From the NCBI RefSeq assembly GCF_001673315.1, contig NZ_LZLQ01000100.1, forward strand, positions 1 to 64,000: a stretch of 64,000 nt of DNA, read 5' to 3'. Shown here in pieces: positions 34,330 to 42,977 of this stretch (position 1 is the stretch's first letter; each line of letters opens with the position of its first letter). Made by a program: the position numbers and the translations under genes. Below the pieces are notes generated by a model. The model was not told the DNA's origin. It saw only the letters and a list, made by a program, of their open reading frames with translations, and did not search any database. The stretch comes from Mycobacterium asiaticum (GTDB lineage: Bacteria > Actinomycetota > Actinomycetes > Mycobacteriales > Mycobacteriaceae).

Positions 34330-35790
34330 ATGTCCTATTTGCTCACAGTCCCTGAGTCGCTCGCGGCAGCGGCTACTGACGTGGACGGAATCGCCGCAGC
34401 GATCCACGCCGCCAACGCCGCGGCGGCCGGCCGCACGTCCGGGCTCCTGGCCGCGGCCGGCGATGAGGTGTCAGCGGGAATTGCCGCGCTGTTCAACAGC
34501 TTTGGTGACGAATACCAGGCTGTCGTGCGCCAGACGTCGGTATTCCAGAGCGAGTTCACCCGGGCGCTGGCTAATGCGGCGCTGGCTTATTCGCAGGTCG
34601 AGGCCCTCAACGGGGCATTGCTCAGCGGTGGGCCGGCAGCCGCACTTCTCGGCACGTCCGGCGGCGGCACGGGCACGGCATTCGCGGCACCGGCGGCTTC
34701 CTCGCTGGCAATCAACACCGCGATCATCATGGGCGGCACCGGCAACCCGCTGCCGCTGGCCCAGTACATAACCGACATCAACAAGAACTACGTTCAGCCG
34801 ATTTTCAAGGGCGGCACTCCCCTTGGCCTCTTCACTCCCGAGCAGTTCTGGCCGGTCACCCCGGCTCTCGGCACAATGACCTATGCCGAATCCGTCGCCA
34901 GGGGTGTGGCACAACTCAACACCGCGATCAATCAGCAGATGGCCATAGCATCCAACAATGTCGCCGTTTTCGGCTACTCGCAGAGCGCATCGATAGTCCA
35001 CAACGAGATCGTCAACTTGATGGCGGCCGGCTCGCCCTACCAGGACCGGCTGGCCTTCATCATGGCCGCGGCCGGCAACAACCCCAACGGGGGCCTGCTG
35101 TCCCGATTCCCCGGCTTCTACATCCCGGGCCTCGACGTGCTGTTCAACGGTGCGACGCCGGCGAACAACCCCTACGAGACATTCATCTACACCGCGCAGT
35201 ACGACGGCATCGCCCACGTGCCGCAGTACCCGCTCAACGTGCTGGCCGACGTCAACGCGCTGATGGGCTACTTCTACGTGCACGGCAACTACCCGGAACT
35301 GCTGTCCACCAACGCCGTGCCGTTGCCGACCTCACCGGGGTACGCGGGCAACACCGAGTACTACATGTTCCTGACCCAGAACCTGCCGATCCTGGAGCCG
35401 ATTCGCGCCATCCCGTACGCCGGTCCGGTGATCGCCGACCTGCTGCAACCGCCACTGCGGGTGATGATCGACCTCGGCTACTCGGACGGGTACGCCGACC
35501 TGCCCACGCCCGCCGGCCTGATCAACATCCCGAACCCGTTGACGTTCGCCTACTACATGGGACAGGGCCTGCTGCAGGCTCCCTATGGCGCCGCGGTGGA
35601 AATCGGCGTGCAGGCCGGCCTTTGGGGTCCGGAGTATTTCCCCGACGCCTATCCCTGGGTTCCGATGGTCAATCCCGGCCTGAACCTCTACTTCGGCCCC
35701 GCTCTGAGCCAACCCCCGGTGACGGCACTGTCCCTGCTCAGCGGCACGCTCGGCGACGTGCTGCACATCATCCCGCCGATCTTCAACTGA
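34330..35790 (+). CDS. PE-PPE-domain serine hydrolase (PE3/PE4-like), 486 aa
   Basis: An N-terminal PE domain (residues 1-100; MSYLLTVPESLAAAATD) with the type VII secretion motif YSQVE at 87-91 is followed by a PE-PPE alpha/beta-hydrolase domain (about 125-380). That domain has the serine motif GYSQS at 215-219 (Ser217), then NNPNGGLLSRFPGF and AQYDGIAHVPQYPLN. The protein ends IPPIFN and lacks the extra C-terminal helical part seen in the five PE-PPE genes at 39-48 kb. It matches PE3/PE4 (Rv0159c/Rv0160c) in position. Secreted or cell-wall esterase acting on lipids is likely; substrate unknown. Confidence 0.9.
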   Translation: MSYLLTVPESLAAAATDVDGIAAAIHAANAAAAGRTSGLLAAAGDEVSAGIAALFNSFGDEYQAVVRQTSVFQSEFTRALANAALAYSQVEALNGALLSGGPAAALLGTSGGGTGTAFAAPAASSLAINTAIIMGGTGNPLPLAQYITDINKNYVQPIFKGGTPLGLFTPEQFWPVTPALGTMTYAESVARGVAQLNTAINQQMAIASNNVAVFGYSQSASIVHNEIVNLMAAGSPYQDRLAFIMAAAGNNPNGGLLSRFPGFYIPGLDVLFNGATPANNPYETFIYTAQYDGIAHVPQYPLNVLADVNALMGYFYVHGNYPELLSTNAVPLPTSPGYAGNTEYYMFLTQNLPILEPIRAIPYAGPVIADLLQPPLRVMIDLGYSDGYADLPTPAGLINIPNPLTFAYYMGQGLLQAPYGAAVEIGVQAGLWGPEYFPDAYPWVPMVNPGLNLYFGPALSQPPVTALSLLSGTLGDVLHIIPPIFN

Positions 35791-35796
35791 CGCCGA

Positions 35797-36420
35797 TCAC
35801 GGCCCCAGCGGGGCAGTGGTGCGGATCGCCTCGTCGCGAATCAACCCGCGCAGCAGCGCGGTGCTGAACTCCGCGGCGATCTCCTTGGCCGAACGCCGTC
35901 CGCTCGGCCGCAGCCAGCGGTAGCTGCCCAGCGTCATCCCGATGTAGCCGAGCGCCACCACGTGCGAGTCGCATTCGTAGAATTCGCCGCTGGCGATGCC
36001 GCGGTCGATCAGGCCGTGCACGTGCTCGTAGACCTGCGCTTCCTTCTCGCGGACCTCCGCGACCTGTTCGGAGGTGAACCACTCGGTGATGTAGGGCTGT
36101 TCCTGGAAGTACACCGCGGCACGCTCGGGATTGCTCGCGATGCCGGTCAACAACCGGACGGTGTACTGGTAGAGCGCCTCGCGGGCGGTCCAGGACGGGT
36201 CGTCATGCACGGCAGCCAAGGTGCCCTCGGCGGCCTGACGGTAGATGTCGAACAGGATCAGCGCTTTGCTCGCGTAGTAGTGGTAGACCGTCGCCTTGTT
36301 CAGTCCGATCACATCGGCGACGTCGTCCATCCGAGTGCCGTGATAGCCGCGGGCGGCGAACAGCTTGGTTGCGACGGCCAGCAACTCCTCGCGGCGCGAA
36401 AGGCCATTTCCGGACGGCAT
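35797..36420 (-). CDS. TetR-family regulator, Rv0158-like, 207 aa
   Basis: Helix-turn-helix at about residues 10-55 (RREELLAVATKLFAARGYHG, VIGLNKATVYHYYASK). The ligand domain includes AVYFQEQPYITEWF, which makes it recognisable as the Rv0158 orthologue. ATG 36418-36420 is preferred to a GTG two codons upstream. It converges on the PE-PPE gene with 6 bp between the stops and is divergent to the 41-residue gene. Targets unknown. Confidence 0.9.
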   Translation of the reverse strand: MPSGNGLSRREELLAVATKLFAARGYHGTRMDDVADVIGLNKATVYHYYASKALILFDIYRQAAEGTLAAVHDDPSWTAREALYQYTVRLLTGIASNPERAAVYFQEQPYITEWFTSEQVAEVREKEAQVYEHVHGLIDRGIASGEFYECDSHVVALGYIGMTLGSYRWLRPSGRRSAKEIAAEFSTALLRGLIRDEAIRTTAPLGP

Positions 36421-36549
36421 GTGCACTCACTATCGTCGCTGCGTTATCAATCAACTGGTTGGACAGTCTAAGCAACGCGGTCCCTGTCGCGCCGCAGCGG
36501 ATAGGACTAGACTCGGTAACACAACCCAGTCGCTTGGAGAGGTGGAGTA

Positions 36550-36675
36550 ATGGACCCGAGTCCTGACTACGACGGAAGCGACGAGATCGAGTTCTTCTTC
36601 GGCTACCTCACCTGGGGTTTACGTGGCGTCGAGTCCGGTAACGGATACCCGCCACCCGCCTACCCGCCCGTCTAA
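36550..36675 (+). CDS. Small conserved protein, 41 aa (position of Rv0157A)
   Basis: ATG 36550-36552 with a strong site (ggagaggtggag) and a clean TAA. The peptide starts MDPSPDYDGSDEIEFFFGYL and ends GNGYPPPAYPPV: acidic and aromatic first half, then a Pro/Tyr tail. No membrane helix or signal. H37Rv has a short gene, Rv0157A, at the matching place beside the Rv0158 regulator. Function unknown. Divergent arrangement with the TetR gene suggests possible control by it. Confidence 0.7.
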   Translation: MDPSPDYDGSDEIEFFFGYLTWGLRGVESGNGYPPPAYPPV

Positions 36676-36697
36676 AGCTTCACCACAGCGGGAAGCC

Positions 36698-37150
36698 TCA
36701 CCACAGCGGAAAGTCCACCCCTCGCTCGCTTGCCGGGCGGGGACCGAGTAACCGCCGCTCGGATTCGGCGATCGGCACATCGTTGATACTCGCCTCACGA
36801 CGGGCCATCAGCCCCTCCGCGTCGAACTCCCATAACTCATTGCCGTAACTACGGAACCACTGGCCGGTCCGGTCATGGCACTCGTACTGGAAGCGCACGG
36901 CGATGCGGTTGTCACTAAAGCTCCACAGGCCCTTGCGCAGCGAGTAGTCAAGTTCGCGCTGCCATTTCCGTGTCAAGAACCTGACGATCTCTTCCCGCCC
37001 GACGACGTGTTCGCCGCGGTTTCGCCATTCGGAGTCGACGGTGTAGGCGAGGCTGACCCGGTCGGGGTCACAGGTGTTCCAGGCATCCTCGGCCGCCTGC
37101 ACTTTCTGCACGGCGGTCTCATGAGTGAATGGCGGAAACGGGGCGGGCAT
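36698..37150 (-). CDS. DUF1348 (NTF2-like) protein, 150 aa
   Basis: Single-domain, nuclear-transport-factor-2-like fold. The pattern [57 protein letters not shown], and [15 protein letters not shown] is the DUF1348 family signature almost throughout. ATG 37148-37150 with aaagggg upstream; the longer frame runs through the inverted repeat at 37174-37237 and is rejected. Reaction unknown. Convergent with the 41-residue gene, divergent to fadE2. Confidence 0.88.
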   Translation of the reverse strand: MPAPFPPFTHETAVQKVQAAEDAWNTCDPDRVSLAYTVDSEWRNRGEHVVGREEIVRFLTRKWQRELDYSLRKGLWSFSDNRIAVRFQYECHDRTGQWFRSYGNELWEFDAEGLMARREASINDVPIAESERRLLGPRPASERGVDFPLW

Positions 37151-37173
37151 GCCCCTTTCTACCGCGAGTTCTG

Positions 37174-37237
37174 CCGCGAGCAGACACAGAGTCGCACTAA
37201 AGAGCGCTCCCGAATGCGATTCTGCGTCTGCTCGCGG
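37174..37237. repeat. Long nested inverted repeat between DUF1348 gene and fadE2
   Basis: Two 23-bp arms (37174-37196 and 37215-37237) match with two mismatches; left arm begins CCGCGAGCAGAC and right arm ends GTCTGCTCGCGG. The 18-bp loop itself holds the palindrome GAGCGCTC (37202-37209). It lies between divergent starts, not after a gene, so a plain terminator role is unlikely. Similar CGAGCAGACGC hairpins are, from memory, dispersed in mycobacterial intergenic DNA. Confidence 0.85.
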
Positions 37238-37269
37238 GGAGCGGCGACCGCTGTCATATCGTGGCGGAC

Positions 37270-38502
37270 ATGGACTTCGCAATGTCGGCCAAAGCCAGTG
37301 ACTACCACAAGCGGTTGTCGGACTTCATGACCGAACACGTCTTCCCGGCCGAGGCCGACTATGACAAGTACCGCCAGGAGGCAGGCCCCGGCGACCACAC
37401 CGTGCCTCCGGTGATCGAGAACTTGAAGGCCAAGGCGAAAGAGCGCGGCCTGTGGAACCTGTTCCTGCCGGCCGAGTCCGGGCTGAGCAACCTCGAGTAC
37501 GCGCCGCTGGCCGAACTGACCGGCTGGAGCCTCGAGATCGCACCGGAAGCCCTCAACTGCGCGGCGCCCGACACCGGCAATATGGAGACGTTGCACCTGT
37601 TCGCCACCGAGCAGCAACGCAAGGACTGGCTGGAACCGCTGCTGAACGGCGAGATCCGCAGCGCGTTTTCGATGACCGAACCCGCGGTCGCCAGCAGCGA
37701 CGCCCGCAACATCGAGACCTCGATCGTGCGCGACGGTGCCGATTACGTGATCAACGGCCGCAAGTGGTGGACGTCGGGCGCCGCGGACCCGCGCTGCAAG
37801 ATCCTCATCGTGATGGGCCGCACCAATCCCGACGCGGCCAGTCACCAGCAGCAGTCGATGGTGCTGGTCCCGATGGACACCCCGGGCGTCGAAGTGGTCC
37901 GCTCCACCGGTGTCTTCGGCTGGCAAGACCAGCACGGCCACTGCGAGATCATCTACGACAACGTCCGGGTGCCCAGCACCAACCTGTTGGGTGAGGAGGG
38001 CTCCGGTTTTGCGATCGCGCAGGCCCGGCTGGGGCCGGGTCGCATCCACCACTGCATGCGCGCCCTGGGTGGAGCCGAGCGCGCGCTGGCGCTGATGACA
38101 CACCGCGCCAACAACCGGATCGCGTTCGGCCGGCCACTGGCCGACCAGGGTCTCGTCCAGCACGCAATCGCCAAGTCCCGCAATGAAATCGACCAAGCAC
38201 GGCTGCTGTGCGAGAAGGCGGCCTGGACCATCGACCAGCACGGCAACAAGGCCGCCCACCTGTTGGTGTCGCAGATCAAAGCGGTCGCACCGCAAGTGGC
38301 GTGCGACGTTATCGACCGGGCCATCCAGGTGCATGGTGCCGCCGGTGTCTGCGATGACACGCCACTGGCCAGGCTGTACGGCTGGCACCGCGCCATGCGG
38401 ATCTTCGACGGCCCCGACGAGGTGCACATGCGCACTATTGCCCGCACTGAACTCGGACGCGAGCAGTCCGCGCTGGCCGCGGCGGTCACCAACCATGGCT
38501 GA
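37270..38502 (+). CDS. fadE2: Acyl-CoA dehydrogenase FadE2, 410 aa
   Basis: FAD-dependent acyl-CoA dehydrogenase of the long ACAD10/11-like subgroup. Visible: [19 protein letters not shown] (FAD/substrate site, about 135), [66 protein letters not shown] and [19 protein letters not shown] 37270 is chosen because MDFAMSAKA fits known FadE2; a GTG at 37261 is in frame. Ends 8 bp inside ptpB, a coupling also seen in H37Rv (Rv0154c-Rv0153c). Role in beta-oxidation, substrate not known. Confidence 0.93.
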   Translation: MDFAMSAKASDYHKRLSDFMTEHVFPAEADYDKYRQEAGPGDHTVPPVIENLKAKAKERGLWNLFLPAESGLSNLEYAPLAELTGWSLEIAPEALNCAAPDTGNMETLHLFATEQQRKDWLEPLLNGEIRSAFSMTEPAVASSDARNIETSIVRDGADYVINGRKWWTSGAADPRCKILIVMGRTNPDAASHQQQSMVLVPMDTPGVEVVRSTGVFGWQDQHGHCEIIYDNVRVPSTNLLGEEGSGFAIAQARLGPGRIHHCMRALGGAERALALMTHRANNRIAFGRPLADQGLVQHAIAKSRNEIDQARLLCEKAAWTIDQHGNKAAHLLVSQIKAVAPQVACDVIDRAIQVHGAAGVCDDTPLARLYGWHRAMRIFDGPDEVHMRTIARTELGREQSALAAAVTNHG

Positions 38503-39325
38503 GGTTCTGCGAGATCTGCCGGGCGCGTGGAACTTTCGTGATGTCGCGGACGCGACCACCGGTCTTCGTCCCGGTCGGTTGTTCCGGTCCAGCGAGCTGA
38601 GCGGCCTGGACGATCAAGGCCGGACCATACTGCGTGGGCTCGGTATCACCGATGTGGCGGACCTGCGCGCGTCCCGCGAGGTGAACCGGCGCGGGCCGGG
38701 CCGGGTCCCCGCGGGAGTCGAGGTTCACCTGCTGCCGTTCCCCGACCTGGGCGAGGACGACGCGGGCACCGACGAGGAGGCGCCCCACGAGACCGCGTTC
38801 AAGCGGTTGCTCACCAACGGTGAATCCGACGAATCTGACGAGGCCATCGAAGCCAACGCCGTGCGCTACATGACCGACGAATACCGCGAATTCCCGACTC
38901 GCAACGGGGCGCAACGCGCGGTGCGCCGCGTGTTCACGTTGCTGGCCGACGGGCGGCCGGTGCTCACTCATTGTTTCGCGGGCAAGGACCGCACTGGTTT
39001 CGTGGTGGCGACGGTATTGGAAGCGGTGGGCCTCGACCGCGACGCGATCATCGCCGACTACCTGCGCAGCAACGATGCCGTACCGCAACTGCGTACCCGG
39101 ATCGCCGAGATGATCCAGCAGCGTGCTGACGTCGAACTGACGCCCGAGGTCGAGACGTTCACCAAGGCGCGGCTTTCCGACGGGGTGCTGGGCGTCCGCG
39201 CCGAATACCTCTGGTCGGCATGGCAAACGATCGACGAGTCCTACGGATCACTGGACAGCTACCTGCGCGACGCGGGGATCACCGCGGCCGACGTGTCGAA
39301 ACTGCGGAGCGCACTGCTCGGCTGA
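38495..39325 (+). CDS. ptpB: Phosphotyrosine/phosphoinositide phosphatase PtpB (Rv0153c-like), 276 aa
   Basis: Dual/triple-specificity phosphatase, secreted by pathogenic mycobacteria and acting on host targets in M. tuberculosis. The active-site loop HCFAGKDRTGF has Cys160 and Arg166, the same numbers as the M. tuberculosis enzyme. The text GAWNFRDVAD, GRLFRSSELS, RYMTDEYREFPTRNGAQRA and RLSDGVLGVRAEYL is nearly identical to MptpB. The variable acidic loop (about 107-122, NGESDESDEAIE) differs. ATG overlaps fadE2 by 8 bp. No classical signal peptide. Confidence 0.95.
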   Translation: MAEVLRDLPGAWNFRDVADATTGLRPGRLFRSSELSGLDDQGRTILRGLGITDVADLRASREVNRRGPGRVPAGVEVHLLPFPDLGEDDAGTDEEAPHETAFKRLLTNGESDESDEAIEANAVRYMTDEYREFPTRNGAQRAVRRVFTLLADGRPVLTHCFAGKDRTGFVVATVLEAVGLDRDAIIADYLRSNDAVPQLRTRIAEMIQQRADVELTPEVETFTKARLSDGVLGVRAEYLWSAWQTIDESYGSLDSYLRDAGITAADVSKLRSALLG

Positions 39326-39402
39326 GCTGTCTGTGAGCTGGGGCCAAAGCCCGGACAGCGGCACGGAATCGCCTTACCCTCAACGGGTACCGGGAGGGTG
39401 AG

Positions 39403-41043
39403 TTGTCGTTCGTATTCGCACAGCCGTCGGCGTTGGCAGCTGCGGGAAATGAGTTGGCCGGGATCGGGTCGGCGATCGAGGATGCCGCTGCGTTAGCGGT
39501 CGCCCCTACGACGACGGTCCTGTCAGCGGCCGCGGACGAGGTATCGGCGGCGATCGCCGGTTTCTTCGGTACCTACGGCCAGGAATTCCAGTTGGTCAAC
39601 GCGCGACTGGCGACGCTTTACGACGGGATCGTCCAGCGACTGAACGCCACGCTGGATTACTACGCCAACGCCGAGGCGCTCAACACCGCCGCACTGGTGC
39701 GCAGCATCACGGCAGGTCTCGGCACGCCGACGGTGGGCGCGCCGACGAACATCACCGCCGCGATCATCATGGGCGGCACCGGGACGCCGATACCCGGATC
39801 GACCTACCTGAATGCCATGAACAGTTTGTTCGTGCAACCGATTTCGCCGGGCGCAATCGTCCAGGCTCTGTTCACACCCGAAGAGCTGTATCCGATCACC
39901 GGTGTCCGATCGCTGCCCTTGGCGACGTCAGTAGCCGAAGGCCTGCAGATCCTCAATACGGCAGTCGGCGAGCAACTCGCGGCCGGGAACAACGTCACGG
40001 TGTTCGGCTACTCCCAGAGCGCCATCATCTCGTCGCTGCTGATGGATCATTACATCTCCCTCGGCCCGAACATGCCGGACCCGTCGCGACTCAGTTTTAT
40101 CCTGACCGGCAACGAGATGAACCCGAACGGGGGCATCCTCGCGCGCATACCGGGCCTGAATATCACCAGCCTTGGCCTGCCGTTTTACGGCGCGACTCCG
40201 GACGGCCCATATCCGACCACCACTTACACGCTCGAATACGACGGCTTCGCAGACTTCCCGCGCTACCCGCTCAATTTCCTGTCGGACCTCAACGCCGTGT
40301 TCGGGATCCTCACGGTCCACACCACATATGCCCAACTCACACCCGCGCAGGTTCAGTCGGCAATCCTGCTACCCACCCAGGGTCCGACGGTCAACGAGTA
40401 CTACATCATCCCGCATCCGGATCTGCCGTTGCTGGACCCGGTGCGGGCCATCCCCGTCATCGGGGAACCCATTGCGGCCCTGCTGCAGCCGAACTTGAAG
40501 GTCATCGTCAACCTGGGCTACGGCGACCCGAACTACGGCTATTCGACCAGCCCCGCGAACGTACCGACACCGTTCGGACTGTTCCCCGAGGTGCCCCCGG
40601 ACGTGATCGCCAATGCCCTGGTCGCTGGGACCCAGCAGGGTATCAACGACTTTCTGGCCGTCACCCCGACCGCGCTGACCAGTGCGCCCGTGATCAATCC
40701 GCCGGCGTTCCCTCCGTTGATCCAGCAATACGTCCCGGCTCCGCCGCCGGTGGTGCCGGCAACGCCGGTGAACATCGCGAACACGTTGGCGTCGGTGGTG
40801 TCCACCGGCTACTCGGTTCTGCTTCCGACGGCCGACCTGGGCACCGCCTTCCTGACCACCATGCCCGCCTACGATGCGACGCTGTTCTTCAGCCAACTCG
40901 CGCAGGGGAACCTGCGCGATGCAATCGAACTACCGCTGGCCGCCACCGCCGGATTGGCGGCGCTGGGCGGCATGATCGAGTTCATCGCGGTCGTGGAGGC
41001 GGCAGCCGAAATCGTTCAGGATTTGCAAAGCCTGGGTCTCTAA
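39403..41043 (+). CDS. PE-PPE-domain serine hydrolase, tandem copy 1 (PE2/PE1-like), 546 aa
   Basis: First of five same-strand PE-PPE genes. PE domain (1-100) with the secretion motif YANAE. Hydrolase domain about 125-400 with GYSQS (VFGYSQSAIISS), EMNPNGGILARIPGL and EYDGFADFPRYPLN. C-terminal third: Pro-rich linker (PPAFPPLIQQYVPAPPPVVP), then a hydrophobic helical module (TGYSVLLPTADLG, LAQGNLRDAIELPLA) shared by all five. Start is TTG 39403, giving MSFVFAQPSA, after the site gggaggg. Matches the PE1/PE2 (Rv0151c/Rv0152c) locus. Likely a surface lipid esterase. Confidence 0.9.
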   Translation: MSFVFAQPSALAAAGNELAGIGSAIEDAAALAVAPTTTVLSAAADEVSAAIAGFFGTYGQEFQLVNARLATLYDGIVQRLNATLDYYANAEALNTAALVRSITAGLGTPTVGAPTNITAAIIMGGTGTPIPGSTYLNAMNSLFVQPISPGAIVQALFTPEELYPITGVRSLPLATSVAEGLQILNTAVGEQLAAGNNVTVFGYSQSAIISSLLMDHYISLGPNMPDPSRLSFILTGNEMNPNGGILARIPGLNITSLGLPFYGATPDGPYPTTTYTLEYDGFADFPRYPLNFLSDLNAVFGILTVHTTYAQLTPAQVQSAILLPTQGPTVNEYYIIPHPDLPLLDPVRAIPVIGEPIAALLQPNLKVIVNLGYGDPNYGYSTSPANVPTPFGLFPEVPPDVIANALVAGTQQGINDFLAVTPTALTSAPVINPPAFPPLIQQYVPAPPPVVPATPVNIANTLASVVSTGYSVLLPTADLGTAFLTTMPAYDATLFFSQLAQGNLRDAIELPLAATAGLAALGGMIEFIAVVEAAAEIVQDLQSLGL

Positions 41044-41213
41044 AGCGAATTCTATGAATCGCACATAATTCGGCACAAACGTCCCATTTTGGATGACGTC
41101 TTATTAGACGTAATTCAATAACTCAAAATAGGCCGCAAATGGCCATAAGGCATTACCCTGACAATTTGTTTCCGCCAGTGAGTTCTGGCGGCCGGGGGTT
41201 GGGGGGTTATGCG

Positions 41214-42878
41214 ATGACGCAATTGCTGGTTGATCCGCAGATCGTGTCCACGGTCACGGCGAACATCGACAGGATCGGGTCGACCATCCGGGCGGCGAGC
41301 GCGGCTGCGGCCGCACCCACCTCCGGTCTGGTTGCCGCGGCCGCCGACGAGGTATCGGCGGCCATCGCGAATCTCTTCGGCACGCACGGGCAGGAGTTCC
41401 AGGCCGTCGTCAACCAGGTCGAGGCGTATCACGGCCAGTTCCAACAGAATCTGGCGGCCGCGGCGAACGCCTACGTCCAGACGGAGACTGCTGCCGTCAA
41501 CAGCCTGCGGTCAGCGCTGGGCCTTTCCGCAGTTCCGGTGTCCGCGGCACCGGCGCTGCCTTATACCGGTCCACCCTTCCCAGCCTTGGACACCGCGGTA
41601 TTCATCGGTCCGACCGGCGTCCCGATACCACCGCCGGCATATGCCACGCTCGCCAACGAGCTTTACGTACACGCGACCGGCATAAGTCAGATCCTCTACA
41701 CCCCAGAAGAGCTGTATCCGATCACCGGTGTCAAAAGTATGACGCTCAACCAGTCGGTGTCGGAGGGACTGACCATTCTCGGGAATTACGTCCAGTCACA
41801 ACTAGCCATTCCGGGGAACTCTCTCACCGTTTTCGGCTACTCGCAGAGCGCGATCATCTCCTCGCTGTATATGCAACAGCTGGCAGCCGCGGGTTTCCCG
41901 ATTCCGCCCGCAGATCTCAACTTCATCCTGGTCGGCAACGAGATGAACCCGAACGGCGGCATGCTCGCCCGCTTTCCGAACCTGACCCTGCCGACGCTGG
42001 GTCTGGACTTCTACGGAGCGACACCATCCAATACGCCCTACCAGACCGCCATCTACACGCAGGAATACGACGGCTTCGCCAGCTTCCCGCGCTACCCGAT
42101 CAATTTCATCTCCGATTTGAACGCGGTATTCGGTATCGCCACCGTGCACACCAAATATCTGAGTCTGACCCCCGAGCAGGTCGGCAGCGCCATCCAGTTG
42201 CCCACGTCGCCCGGCTATTACGAAAACGGCGGCAAGACGTACTACTACATGATCCCCACCGAGGAACTGCCACTGCTGACACCGCTGCGGGCCATACCCG
42301 TGATCGGTAACCCGCTTGCGGCGTTGATCGAACCCAACCTGGAAGTCATCGTCAACCTTGGCTACGGCGACCCCAACCTCGGTTACTCGACCGGTTACGC
42401 CGATGTGCAAACTCCGTTCGGCCTGTTCCCCGAAGTCAGCCCGAGCACCTTGATCGACGCTTTCGCCAGGGGGACCCAGCAGGGAATCCAGGACTTCAGC
42501 ACCGAATTGCAGGCGCTGGCAGCACAACCGATCGAGTTCCCGACGTTCGTCCCGCCGCAACCGACGGACATCCTGGCGACATTGGCCAACCTGCCGTCGC
42601 CCGAGCAGATCGTCAACACGGCCGCCACGGTCATCTCCACCGACTACTCCGTGCTTCTCCCCGCAGCCGATACGGCCCTGGCGTTCGCGACCACCTTGCC
42701 CCTGTACGACTCGCAACTGTTCTTGGAACAACTCGCCCAAGGCAACCTGGTCAACGCGATCGGCTATCCCATCGCCGCCGACGTGGGACTGGCCACCATC
42801 GCGGGCATCGTTCAATTCCTTGTCATTTCGAAGGCGATTTCGCAAAACATCAGCGATATTCGCGCGCTCATTCCGTAA
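41214..42878 (+). CDS. PE-PPE-domain serine hydrolase, tandem copy 2, 554 aa
   Basis: Same layout as its neighbours: PE domain from MTQLLVDPQIVS with motif YVQTE, hydrolase domain with VFGYSQSAIISSLYM, EMNPNGGMLARFPNL and EYDGFASFPRYPIN, and the shared C-terminal module (TDYSVLLPAADTAL, LAQGNLVNAIGYPIA). ATG 41214-41216 is chosen because the preceding 25 in-frame residues do not resemble a PE start. The linker before the C-terminal module is short. It resembles copy 3 most closely, suggesting recent duplication. Confidence 0.9.
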   Translation: MTQLLVDPQIVSTVTANIDRIGSTIRAASAAAAAPTSGLVAAAADEVSAAIANLFGTHGQEFQAVVNQVEAYHGQFQQNLAAAANAYVQTETAAVNSLRSALGLSAVPVSAAPALPYTGPPFPALDTAVFIGPTGVPIPPPAYATLANELYVHATGISQILYTPEELYPITGVKSMTLNQSVSEGLTILGNYVQSQLAIPGNSLTVFGYSQSAIISSLYMQQLAAAGFPIPPADLNFILVGNEMNPNGGMLARFPNLTLPTLGLDFYGATPSNTPYQTAIYTQEYDGFASFPRYPINFISDLNAVFGIATVHTKYLSLTPEQVGSAIQLPTSPGYYENGGKTYYYMIPTEELPLLTPLRAIPVIGNPLAALIEPNLEVIVNLGYGDPNLGYSTGYADVQTPFGLFPEVSPSTLIDAFARGTQQGIQDFSTELQALAAQPIEFPTFVPPQPTDILATLANLPSPEQIVNTAATVISTDYSVLLPAADTALAFATTLPLYDSQLFLEQLAQGNLVNAIGYPIAADVGLATIAGIVQFLVISKAISQNISDIRALIP

Positions 42879-42977
42879 CAGCTGTGACCCAAGCTCGTTA
42901 ATCGCCAGACAGTTTCACGTGATCCCTCTACGCTGACCACAGTTTGGTCCGGGGTCAGCCAGTGAAGGGTCGTGCCG

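Noticed and set aside
37159..38559. 466-codon minus-strand open frame opposite fadE2
   Set aside because: Exact shadow of the fadE2 coding region; ends in the inverted repeat; no recognisable domain.
41802..42845. 347-codon minus-strand open frame opposite a PE-PPE gene
   Set aside because: Similar reverse-strand frames appear opposite all the PE-PPE genes, a consequence of codon bias rather than coding.
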